Assembly (NCBI RefSeq): GCF_001650345.1
Contig: NZ_LVHF01000029.1
Location: forward strand, 124,001 to 188,000
From: Photobacterium jeanii
GTDB taxonomy: Bacteria; Pseudomonadota; Gammaproteobacteria; Enterobacterales; Vibrionaceae
DNA length: 64,000 bases
Direction of reading: 5' to 3'
Of the stretch, positions 17,756 to 25,721 are shown one piece after another. The position numbers were made by a program, and so were the translations under genes. The stretch's first letter is position 1. Each line of letters begins with the position of its first letter. The notes under the pieces were generated by a model. It worked only from the letters and a program-made list of their open reading frames with translations. It ran no database searches and had not been told where the DNA came from.

Positions 17756-18586
17756 TCAAGCACTTTTCACTCGCGCAACGATATCATCCAAGGTTTTCAT
17801 CACACTGACGACCAAGGCATCATTAAGAGCATCTGGATGAGGTTCACCAAACTGACCGATATCATTATCAAAATACAAACCGTGCGCATTAGCAAACTCG
17901 TCCGACAATGCTGCACGATACAAGATATCAGCACCAACTTTCAAATCACCGCCAGCGACTCCAAACGCATCTTTCACCATTTTACTGCCAAGCATTGAAG
18001 CAGGATTCACCGATACCACCATAGGACCAATCCCCTTCAGAGCCGAGCCTTGGCTACGCGACAACATCGTTAGCGCCAATTTGCTCTGCGCATAAGCATC
18101 ACCGTCACGCATTGGATTATTAATAATGCTTTCACCACCCGCTAACGCTGCAATATCGACACTGGCTTGTGCCGCTGAAGACAAATTCACAACTCGACTG
18201 TTAGCATCCAGTAACGGTAGTAACTCAAGCGTAAGTAAATATGGGGCAACCGTATTCACCGCAAAACGCACATCCAAGTGATCATCAGTGAACACCGCTG
18301 AGGTATTAAACACCCCTGCATTATTAATAACGGCATCCAAGTGTTGGTGAGTCACTTTAACCTGATCGGCAAGTGCAACAACATCAGCTAAATGAGAAAG
18401 ATCAGCGATATAAGTTTCAATTATCGCCTCTGCATTAAGCTCAGCCAGTGTTTGCGCTACATCCGCTAACTTAGTCGGATTACGTCCATGCAACAGCACA
18501 TGATGACCATCAGCCACCAACATTTTGGCAGTTTCTAACCCAATCCCATCCGTTGCACCGGTTAGTAAGATTGTCTTTTTCATCAT
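17756..18586 (-). CDS. SDR-family NAD(P)-dependent oxidoreductase
   Basis: A 276-residue short-chain dehydrogenase. It has TGATDGIG for the cofactor, HGRNPTKL (basic residues favouring NADPH), INNAGVF, NLSSAAQ with the catalytic Ser, and YAQSKLAL with the catalytic Tyr/Lys. It resembles the WW-domain-oxidoreductase/retinol-dehydrogenase-like subgroup often annotated simply as SDR. It is a monocistronic gene with its own upstream region. Substrate not predictable. Confidence 0.85.
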   Translation of the reverse strand: MMKKTILLTGATDGIGLETAKMLVADGHHVLLHGRNPTKLADVAQTLAELNAEAIIETYIADLSHLADVVALADQVKVTHQHLDAVINNAGVFNTSAVFTDDHLDVRFAVNTVAPYLLTLELLPLLDANSRVVNLSSAAQASVDIAALAGGESIINNPMRDGDAYAQSKLALTMLSRSQGSALKGIGPMVVSVNPASMLGSKMVKDAFGVAGGDLKVGADILYRAALSDEFANAHGLYFDNDIGQFGEPHPDALNDALVVSVMKTLDDIVARVKSA

Positions 18587-18717
18587 TATTCCTTTTCTTT
18601 GCGAATACTTAACAAGTCACTACCCGCTACTGACAAACTTTTTGTTACTACATAAACACTAACGCAAAACTGAGGTATGGCAATCTTTGCCCATCACACC
18701 TCTCTTTACTTAATACA

Positions 18718-18745
18718 CAAAAGCCCACTCGGGCGTGGGCTTTAT
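18718..18745 (-). terminator. Terminator of the DUF3820 gene
   Basis: AAAGCCCAC / GTGGGCTTT with a 6-base loop. On the minus strand it is followed by TTGTGTATT. Confidence 0.75.
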
Positions 18746-18778
18746 TCAATAAATAAGAGTCTATGTTTCAAACTGTAT

Positions 18779-18994
18779 TTACAGCTGCTTCAACGGTCGA
18801 ACAACTGACTCTAAACCTTCGATGCGGAGTTCGAGTGCTAATGCCATAAGTGTGCCTAGCTCCCCTTTTGGGAAACCTTTCTTTTGGAACCACAGCAAGT
18901 ATTCATCTGGTAAGTCAATAAGCGCTCGACCGCTGTACTTGCCAAATGGCATTGGCATATTCGCAAGCTTGATTAAATCTTCTTTTTGAAACAT
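18779..18994 (-). CDS. DUF3820 family protein
   Basis: A 71-residue protein with the family core MPFGKYSGRALIDLPDEYLLWF and a helical C-terminus. The family carries the label putative quorum-sensing-regulated virulence factor (QSregVF). That name comes from a Pseudomonas structure and does not prove the role here. It is small, soluble and without a leader. It lies 57 bases downstream of the YceI-like gene on the same strand. Confidence 0.8.
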   Translation of the reverse strand: MFQKEDLIKLANMPMPFGKYSGRALIDLPDEYLLWFQKKGFPKGELGTLMALALELRIEGLESVVRPLKQL

Positions 18995-19051
18995 GTATTC
19001 ATCCCAAGTTTTTCTAACGAAGATAGTAACTCAAGCTTTGGCGTTGTTAAA

Positions 19052-19657
19052 TTATTTCTCGTTGGCAATCGCGACATCCGAATTATTAAAATACAGTTGC
19101 ACGTTAACTGGTACGCTCTGCACTATAGTATCGAGCTTAGCAACTTTCCTAAGAGCCTCAACGCCTTCATTTAGTTTGAATTTAGCAGCATCGATCACCA
19201 CAGGTTGTAAGGTGCTCGCTAAAATGTCACCACCTTCTAACTTAGTCACTTGAAGTTGAGTTTCTAATTGCTGCTCCTGACCGTGAAGTTCGAGCGTAAA
19301 CTGAACGGGCACAGCCTTAGTTTGCCCTATCTCGAGCGTCTCAAGGGCTTCCAAATCCAAATCAGCGTTCAACAATGCCGATGGAAACAAGTCGGTGTTA
19401 AACAGCATTGAGCGCATGCGTTCATCACGAATATCGATGTTAGTCGCCACACTCGCTAGGCTTATCACAACATGCGCCTTGCCTTTATCCGACAAGGTTC
19501 CCTCTAACTGTTTAAAGTGATGAGTTTCAATAACGCTGGCATTTTTGATAGAAAGGAAGTTAATCAAAGATTGGTCGTTATCCAGCATCCAATCTGCTGA
19601 TGCAAACGGTGCTTGCACAAAAGCCATTGCCACCAGCAAGGTTTTTAAGTTACGCAT
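19052..19657 (-). CDS. YceI-family periplasmic lipid-binding protein
   Basis: A 201-residue protein with a signal peptide (cleavage near ASA-DW) followed by the YceI lipocalin-like barrel. The pattern WMLDNDQSLINFLSIKN, HHFKQLEGTLSDKGKAHVVISLASV, DERMRSMLFNTDLFPSA fits the family. YceI proteins bind polyisoprenoid or amphiphilic ligands in the periplasm. This member is more divergent than E. coli YceI. Ligand unknown. Isolated gene. Confidence 0.82.
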   Translation of the reverse strand: MRNLKTLLVAMAFVQAPFASADWMLDNDQSLINFLSIKNASVIETHHFKQLEGTLSDKGKAHVVISLASVATNIDIRDERMRSMLFNTDLFPSALLNADLDLEALETLEIGQTKAVPVQFTLELHGQEQQLETQLQVTKLEGGDILASTLQPVVIDAAKFKLNEGVEALRKVAKLDTIVQSVPVNVQLYFNNSDVAIANEK

Positions 19658-19760
19658 CTCATGATCCTTTGATGTTGATTAGATGGGTAAACTATAGAAG
19701 AAATCCTGATGCATGATGTTCAAGCACTAAGACAGCGCATTATTGGCAGGTGATAAATAT

Positions 19761-19796
19761 AAAAAAGCCATCACACCTATTGATGCAATGGCTTTA
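19761..19796 (-). terminator. Terminator of the NUDIX gene
   Basis: On the minus strand AAAGCCAT and ATGGCTTT form a stem that runs into TTTTTT. It lies 34 bases after the NUDIX stop codon. Confidence 0.8.
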
Positions 19797-19829
19797 CTAA
19801 GGCTGGAGATAACGTCGTGGGTGACTGGC

Positions 19830-20369
19830 TTAACTCGCTTTTTGTAAAGGTGTTGGCAGTAGCTCTTCTACAATTTTCTTCAGAAGGAAAGTTTCGCGCT
19901 CAATCGACATGCCTTTCTTTTCGCTGTTAGCAATGGTGTCTTCGTTATGAGCAATCGCTTCGTGGATGTTCATCCATACTGGCTTCATACCATTCTTTAC
20001 TTCGTAATCTTCAAACTTGGTTTCGCCTAGCTCAGCATCAATAGTACAGACATAACAGTACGACTCCATATGAACAATATCATGCTCTGGTTTGTACCAA
20101 GGGCGGTATTCTTCATACATGCCAAACTCGCGAATATCACGAATATTTTGCGCACCAGTTTCTTCTTCCAGCTCTCGGATCAAACCTTCAATCAGGTCTT
20201 CACCTTCATCAACACCACCACCCGGTAAGGTGTAATCATGGTAGCGGGCGGTGTAAAGCATAAGGATGTTTTCACCATCAAGAATGATCCCGCGAGCTGC
20301 GCGACGATGGAAGATCGACCCGTTTAAATCTGTGAGTTCAGGATGGGTGGATGATTTTAGTAGTCGCAT
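19830..20369 (-). CDS. NUDIX hydrolase
   Basis: A 179-residue protein with a full Nudix box: GGGVDEGEDLIEGL then IRELEEETGAQ, conforming to GX5EX7REUXEEXGU. Such enzymes hydrolyse nucleoside diphosphates linked to another group (for example dNTPs, ADP-ribose or NADH). The extended N-terminus and the C-terminal helix do not identify the substrate. Monocistronic with its own terminator. Confidence 0.88.
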   Translation of the reverse strand: MRLLKSSTHPELTDLNGSIFHRRAARGIILDGENILMLYTARYHDYTLPGGGVDEGEDLIEGLIRELEEETGAQNIRDIREFGMYEEYRPWYKPEHDIVHMESYCYVCTIDAELGETKFEDYEVKNGMKPVWMNIHEAIAHNEDTIANSEKKGMSIERETFLLKKIVEELLPTPLQKAS

Positions 20370-20786
20370 GGTAAAGCACTCTTGGAAAAAACAAAGGCGA
20401 CATTTTAATGATTTTTCACTTTGTTTCCAGAATTACCCCAAACCTCTTTACTCACCAGACCGCATAATACTACGTCGATCCACGTCAATTTAAGAGATAT
20501 TCCACCGCTTATCAGGTGTTGTTTAAATTTAAATCTTGTTAAATCCATTAACAACTGTAATAGATGGTACGATATTCACCATTTGCATAAAAACATTAAT
20601 CTTAACCATCAATATAATTTAAAATCAGCCCCTTATAGTTATAACTCAAAGGGGCAATTTTGCACCTTTATGCATCCTGTTCAATTTAAATCCCTAAACA
20701 GACTTCAAAATATATAAAAAAAACAACAATCTCTGTTTGTATTTATCAGTAAACCATATAAGATGTTAAACATATAGGAGAGCATT
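20370..20786. other. 417-base AT-rich region with an orphan hairpin
   Basis: No protein gene is convincing; two overlapping plus-strand frames have random composition. It holds the NUDIX promoter region on the left, an orphan terminator-like hairpin near the middle (annotated separately) and the marR upstream region on the right. The latter has a possible -10 (TATAAG near 20758) and the SD AGGAG before the ATG. Confidence 0.5.
20628..20661 (+). terminator. Orphan terminator-like hairpin
   Basis: GCCCCTT and AAGGGGC form a 7-bp stem with a 14-base loop, followed by AATTTT. No annotated plus-strand gene ends nearby, so it could close an unannotated small RNA starting somewhere after 20450. Confidence 0.35.
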
Positions 20787-21242
20787 ATGAAACCACATGA
20801 AACTCTTGCAGGTCTAACTGTAACTTTTTCTCACTTTCTACAAAACAAGGTTCAGGCTGAAGTTGTTCGTCGTCATCCTGAGCTTAATGTTGAGCGACTA
20901 GCACTACTTATTGAACTTGATCACGAAGACGGTCAACGTCCAAGTGTTCTTGCTCGCCGTATGGGTCGTTCAAAAGGTACTATCAGTAGTATCCTTCGCC
21001 ACTCTGCGAAACACGGCCTAGTTGCTACTACACCAGATGAAGACAACAAAAACGCTAAGCGTATCTTCATCACTCAGAAAGGTAAGCTAATTCACGACGA
21101 GCTTTCTGTAGTACTAACTGAAATGCTTGAAGACAGCGTTCAAGATATCCCTGCTGAGCAGCAGGATGTAATGAAAAAAGCTTTCGCTACATGTATTAAG
21201 CGCCTTCACCCTATCTGGAGTGAAGATGAGTGGAAAGACTAA
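20787..21242 (+). CDS. MarR-family transcriptional regulator
   Basis: A 151-residue winged-helix protein. The DNA-binding region is LNVERLALLIELDHEDGQRPSVLARRMGRSKGTISSILRHSAKHG, with the wing at DEDNKNAKRIFITQKG, flanked by dimerisation helices. AGGAG lies seven bases before the ATG. Codon choice is strongly biased to frequent codons, which suggests high expression and makes it look more like a global or housekeeping regulator than a local one. No transporter neighbour suggests its target. It ends at a strong terminator. Confidence 0.85.
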   Translation: MKPHETLAGLTVTFSHFLQNKVQAEVVRRHPELNVERLALLIELDHEDGQRPSVLARRMGRSKGTISSILRHSAKHGLVATTPDEDNKNAKRIFITQKGKLIHDELSVVLTEMLEDSVQDIPAEQQDVMKKAFATCIKRLHPIWSEDEWKD

Positions 21243-21299
21243 GCAAACGCACTTAGTTTACAAACTCAAAATTCAAACTGCGCAAACCAACATATATAG

Positions 21300-21330
21300 A
21301 AAAGGCTTCAATTATGAAGCCTTTTTTGTG
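21300..21330. terminator. Terminator between marR-type gene and mrcB
   Basis: AAAGGCTTCA / TGAAGCCTTT with a 4-base loop is followed by TTTT. The A-rich left flank also suits termination of mrcB on the other strand. Confidence 0.88.
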
Positions 21331-21361
21331 TTTGCTATTTCGCCAATCTCCCCATGGGAGA

Positions 21362-23698
21362 TCACCAACTAAAGAGATCATGCAAGAAGCTTTGCACCTT
21401 CTTAACGCAAGTCAATTTTAAGTTGCCCTGTGGGTCCCATGCTGGCAATTGATGCTGTCCTAAACAGGCTTGCTGATATGTTTGATTAGCGCTCTGCTGG
21501 TAGTCAAACATGCTAATTTGCGCAGGCTGTTTAAGTATTAATGGTTCAGGATCGCGCCTTAACACGTAGTCAGCATATAAGCGCAATGCGCCAGACGAGC
21601 CAGTCAAAGACGATGATGCGTTATCATCTCGCCCTACCCATACAGTAACGACTTCACGGCCATCAACGCCAACATACCAGCTATCTCGTCCTTTATCAGA
21701 TGTACCTGTTTTACCCGCTAATCGCGAAGAAGGTAACTGTTGGTTCAAGTATCGTGCTGTGCCTTCCGTGACTGTCTTTTGTAAACCATACATAGTTAGC
21801 CACGCTGCTTGCACAGGCACCGCTTGCGACGATACAGGCAACTGCTGAAATATAACCTCACCTTCGCCATTAACTACCGCACTTAACGCTTTCAAAGGCG
21901 CTTTACGACCGCCACTAGCAATAGTCTGGTACATTTGCGTGACTTCAAATGGAGTCAAGGTAAACGCCCCTAGCAGCATTGAAGGCAAAGGTGGAATTTC
22001 TTGGCGGTCTACACCTAATTTCTCCATTGTCGCAATCACATCGTCCAGCCCTACAGCCATGCCAAGGTTAACCGTGGGAATGTTATAAGACTTCGCTAGA
22101 GCCTGATACAAAGGTACTGCCCCACGATATTGACGATCGTAATTGCGAGGTTTCCACTCTTCCCCTTTATCGCCTTTCAGCACTAACGGTTTATCTGCCA
22201 AGGTTGTTGCTAATGAAAAGCGCGTCGGTTGCGCTAACGCTGCAAGATAAATCGCCGGCTTTACCACAGAGCCAATTTGGCGTTTTGCATCGATTGCACG
22301 GTTAAATCCAGCAAAGCCAGGCTTGCTACCGCCAACCATAGCGCGAATTTCACCCGTCATACGGTCGGCAATCACCACTGCCGTTTCTAATGACTTACCT
22401 GCTTTTTTATCCAATTTCGGCATCATTTCACGAACGGCTTGTTCTGCTTTTTGCTGCGACAATGGATCTAGCGTCGTGAATAGGCGTAGCCCTTTACCCG
22501 ATTCAAACTTCTCGCCAACTTCTTCGGTAAGCTCTCGGCGAAGTTGATCAAAATACGCGGGTTGACGCTGTGAAAGCTGTCCTTTGGCTTGCAAATCTAA
22601 TGGGCGAGAAATCGCAATTTTGTAATCTTTCTCATCAATCAACTGATTCTCAACCATGAGTTGAAGCACCAAGTCACGGCGCCCTTTCGCGCGTTCAGGA
22701 TAACGCCAAGGGTTATAATACGACGGCCCTTTTACTAAGCCCGCGAGTAACGCTAATTGATCGACACGCAATTCTGAAAGTGGTCGACCAAAGTAATACC
22801 GCGCCCCTAGCGCAAAACCGTGCACGGCCTGACGACCACTTTGCGCCAAGTAAACTTGATTAAGGTAAGCATCAAGGATCTGATCTTTATCGAACTGGTA
22901 GTCAATCAAGAGCGCCATATAGGCTTCTTTAATTTTCCGCCACAAGCTACGTTCGCTGCTGAGAAACATATTCTTAGCAAGTTGCTGTGTAAGCGTGCTG
23001 CCCCCTTGCACTGTACGACCTGCCTTTAAATTAGCAACGAATGCACGCGCAATCGCGACCACTGACACTCCATCGTGCTCGTAAAAATGGCGGTCTTCCG
23101 TTACTAACAGTGCATCAACCAACGCTTGAGGCATTTTATCTTTCGGAAGGTAAATACGTTGCTCAGTCGTTTTTGCCTCTAGCATACCAAGCATTTTAGG
23201 CTCAATACGTAAAATACCCAGCTCACGCTGTTGCGGTTTACCGTCTCGCGTTACCCATTCATGGATACTTTTCACTGAAGAATAATCGAACCTCACCACT
23301 ACATGGCGTTCGGTTTCTTGTCCTTCTTTAAAGGTGAACGGGCGACGCACAAACTCTAGCTGCAAACGAGATGCTTTATACTCCCCTGAACGTGCAGGGG
23401 CTTTCACAGCTTGATAACCCAAGGTTTCTAGCTCTTTCAGCGCCTCGTCGTAACGAATTTTAGCGCCCGGCTGTAATACCAATTCACGGGCATAAACCAC
23501 AGACGGTAGCTGCCAAAGCTGACCCGTAAACCTTTCTTCCACCTTTTGCTGTAAGTGAACGCCAAGCGCGACCATCGCCAATACTCCAACGACCACGACA
23601 CCAGCAACAATCCGCCCGTAGCGACGGCAAGGCTTTGCTGATGAAGGATTTTGGGGGGATGGCGACTGAGGCGTAGAGGATGTTGGTTGATCAGACAT
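21362..23698 (-). CDS. mrcB: Penicillin-binding protein 1B (bifunctional peptidoglycan synthase)
   Basis: A 778-residue class A PBP. A Pro/Ser-rich cytoplasmic tail precedes one membrane helix (about residues 30-48), followed by a UB2H regulatory domain (about 60-150). The GT51 glycosyltransferase has EDRHFYEHDGV (about residue 200) and QGGSTLTQQLAKN. The transpeptidase has SxxK in GSVVKPAIY (about 477), KSYN and KTGTSD (about 661). It polymerises lipid II and cross-links glycans at the inner membrane. The UB2H domain identifies PBP1B rather than 1A and implies an LpoB-type activator elsewhere. It is divergent from the small gene beginning at 23846. Confidence 0.93.
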   Translation of the reverse strand: MSDQPTSSTPQSPSPQNPSSAKPCRRYGRIVAGVVVVGVLAMVALGVHLQQKVEERFTGQLWQLPSVVYARELVLQPGAKIRYDEALKELETLGYQAVKAPARSGEYKASRLQLEFVRRPFTFKEGQETERHVVVRFDYSSVKSIHEWVTRDGKPQQRELGILRIEPKMLGMLEAKTTEQRIYLPKDKMPQALVDALLVTEDRHFYEHDGVSVVAIARAFVANLKAGRTVQGGSTLTQQLAKNMFLSSERSLWRKIKEAYMALLIDYQFDKDQILDAYLNQVYLAQSGRQAVHGFALGARYYFGRPLSELRVDQLALLAGLVKGPSYYNPWRYPERAKGRRDLVLQLMVENQLIDEKDYKIAISRPLDLQAKGQLSQRQPAYFDQLRRELTEEVGEKFESGKGLRLFTTLDPLSQQKAEQAVREMMPKLDKKAGKSLETAVVIADRMTGEIRAMVGGSKPGFAGFNRAIDAKRQIGSVVKPAIYLAALAQPTRFSLATTLADKPLVLKGDKGEEWKPRNYDRQYRGAVPLYQALAKSYNIPTVNLGMAVGLDDVIATMEKLGVDRQEIPPLPSMLLGAFTLTPFEVTQMYQTIASGGRKAPLKALSAVVNGEGEVIFQQLPVSSQAVPVQAAWLTMYGLQKTVTEGTARYLNQQLPSSRLAGKTGTSDKGRDSWYVGVDGREVVTVWVGRDDNASSSLTGSSGALRLYADYVLRRDPEPLILKQPAQISMFDYQQSANQTYQQACLGQHQLPAWDPQGNLKLTCVKKVQSFLHDLFSW

Positions 23699-23845
23699 GT
23701 GCGTTCACTGTAATCAAAAAACAGCGACTATAGGCAAACCGTGTTTGTTTGATGTCATCTGACTGTCAGAAACGCATAGAGGTGGAAATTAAGGAGAAAA
23801 TCCCTCAAAATACGCGCCCTTTCGGTACCTAAACAGAGACGTATT

Positions 23846-24292
23846 ATGGAACGTGACTACAAATTTGATTGCTTGGTAACTATGCCACGCCACGAGCTGG
23901 AAGAATTCAGCATGCGTGTACTTAGCCGTATGGTACCTGAAGATATGATGCAAGAGCTGTTCACGTTCGAACAAGAAGAAGTAGACAGCGAAGATCGTCT
24001 TAAATCAGCACAATTTGATGCCATGCTACGCATGACAGCGATTGCTCTCGGCGAAGTAAAAGGTGCATTTGAAGCTTCTGATAATGCTAAGCAAAACACC
24101 GAGCGTATGACTCGCCTATTGTTATGGCACTTCTATGCGATGTCTTTCAATCTTGAAGAAGCAGTAACACTAGAACAGCATTGTGAAGAAGTGGAAAAGA
24201 TCCTAGCTAATGCGCCAGAAAATGCATTTGGTTGGATTTCAGTGCTAACAGAATTGCTGCACGCTTACGCAAACTTAAGTGAAAAGAAGTAA
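23846..24292 (+). CDS. Conserved-looking acidic helical protein, unknown function
   Basis: A 148-residue soluble protein, strongly acidic and nearly all helical (MLRMTAIALGEVKGAFEA, RLLLWHFYAMSFNLEEAV), without leader or membrane segment. I do not recognise a family. Codon choice is good and the frame is clean, so it is very likely a real gene. It diverges from mrcB across 147 bases and is followed by a large hairpin before the convergent rlmF. No function is proposed. Confidence 0.65.
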   Translation: MERDYKFDCLVTMPRHELEEFSMRVLSRMVPEDMMQELFTFEQEEVDSEDRLKSAQFDAMLRMTAIALGEVKGAFEASDNAKQNTERMTRLLLWHFYAMSFNLEEAVTLEQHCEEVEKILANAPENAFGWISVLTELLHAYANLSEKK

Positions 24293-24327
24293 TAGACGCC
24301 ATTAGCTAACCGCTTTTCACTATCGAG

Positions 24328-24367
24328 CCCCATGATATTTCACCTTACTATCGTGAAAATCATGGGG
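24328..24367. other. Large hairpin between convergent genes
   Basis: A stem of about 15 bp (CCCCATGAT-TTTCAC type, one bulged A) with a 9-base loop lies between the unknown gene and rlmF. It lacks a clear T-run on either side, so it is either a weak terminator or an mRNA 3'-end stabiliser. Confidence 0.5.
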
Positions 24368-24416
24368 ATACCATCATCTTGAATAAGTAAACACTAAGTA
24401 AAGCGGATTAAAACAA

Positions 24417-25451
24417 CTACTTAGCCCAACGTTCCTCACGCCACACTTGCTGTTGCTCATCATCAAGAAATGTCCACGCCACTACGCGCGTTAACTTCTG
24501 CCCTTGCGCCATCTCAATAGTGCGAACATCTTTCGCTTTAGCCTTTTTCAGCGCTTGGTAAATGCCTGCTAAGTTGTCTTTCTTTGAAACCAGAGTAGTA
24601 AACCAGAACACTTGTTCTGCATGAGCCACGCTCTGTTTAATCATTCGTTCGATAAACGCCGCTTCACCACCATCACACCATAGTTCCGCTTTCTGACCAC
24701 CAAAGTTCAGCGCTGATTTATCTTCTTTTCCGATACTTCCAGCTTTGCTTTGAGCTTGTTTACTAAAGCTCGCTTTACCCGTTTTTTTCGCCGAGTTTGC
24801 GGCTAAATTGCGAACTTTACGCTCAGTGCCTGATTGCGCTTCTTCCAGTGAAGCATGAAACGGTGGATTACACATGGTGAAATCAAACACATCGTCAGGG
24901 TTGATCATACCTGTAAAGACATGAGCCTCATTTCGCTGTAATCGACACTTAATCGCTTGTTTCACTGCTTTATTGCTTTCAACAATAAATTTGGCTGATT
25001 TGATCGACAGCGGATCGACATCAGCACCAACAAAACGCCAGCCATAAGCACGGTGACCAACAATCGGGTACACACAGTTAGCGCCAACCCCAATATCTAG
25101 CCCTGTAACCGTTTTGCCTGTTGGGATCTCGCCTTCATTACTTTCCGCTAATAGATCTGCCAGATAGTGAATGTAATCAGCACGCCCCGGAATTGGCGGG
25201 CATAAGAAGCCAGCAGGAATATCCCAGTAATCAATTTGGTAAAAGTGGCGTAGCAACGCCTTATTTAACGCTTTCACCGCATTAGGATCAGAAAAGTTCA
25301 CCGAAAGATCGCCATATCGATTTTCCGCCACAAACTCTTTTAGCTCTGGGCAAGAGGCTATTAAGGCTGGAAAGTCATAACGCTGACGATGCGGGTTTCT
25401 AGGGTGCAAACCTTTACTCTTGGGAGCGGTTTGTTTTTTCTTCTGTGCCAT
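24417..25451 (-). CDS. rlmF: 23S rRNA (adenine-1618 N6)-methyltransferase
   Basis: A 344-residue Rossmann-fold methyltransferase matching RlmF (YbiN). The Lys-rich N-terminus is followed by [14 protein letters not shown] and the SAM-binding [29 protein letters not shown] supplies the NPPF catalytic motif of N6-adenine methyltransferases. It modifies A1618 of 23S rRNA using S-adenosylmethionine. Length agrees with the family. It is a monocistronic gene divergent from the pel operon. Confidence 0.92.
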   Translation of the reverse strand: MAQKKKQTAPKSKGLHPRNPHRQRYDFPALIASCPELKEFVAENRYGDLSVNFSDPNAVKALNKALLRHFYQIDYWDIPAGFLCPPIPGRADYIHYLADLLAESNEGEIPTGKTVTGLDIGVGANCVYPIVGHRAYGWRFVGADVDPLSIKSAKFIVESNKAVKQAIKCRLQRNEAHVFTGMINPDDVFDFTMCNPPFHASLEEAQSGTERKVRNLAANSAKKTGKASFSKQAQSKAGSIGKEDKSALNFGGQKAELWCDGGEAAFIERMIKQSVAHAEQVFWFTTLVSKKDNLAGIYQALKKAKAKDVRTIEMAQGQKLTRVVAWTFLDDEQQQVWREERWAK

Positions 25452-25721
25452 GATGATCTCGTTTATAAGACGCGATAGGTAAATTTCTGTATCTATATTG
25501 TACCTTGCGCCCCCCTTAAACGTTAGAAAGCAGCTGTAATTAATAAAAGAGTGAACAAAAACTCAGCAAATCATAACGTTAACTAAAACACAGAATCCTT
25601 AAATCGACCCATAGAAATTAACATTTTTATAGCAAAGTCATCATGTTGCGATTAGTATCATACATAGGGCGTATTAATGTCGGCTTTTTTTACGGTTCAA
25701 GTCATACAAAGGATTGTTGTT

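Noticed and set aside
18986..19253. Two plus-strand frames opposite the YceI gene
   Set aside because: They are antisense shadows of a gene with signal peptide and clear family pattern.
20421..20717. Plus-strand 98-codon frame before the MarR gene
   Set aside because: Very Asn/Leu/His-rich with poor codon use. It runs across the orphan hairpin and has no SD.
24328..24367. Large hairpin as a classic terminator
   Set aside because: No T-run follows on either strand, so it is listed only as a hairpin.
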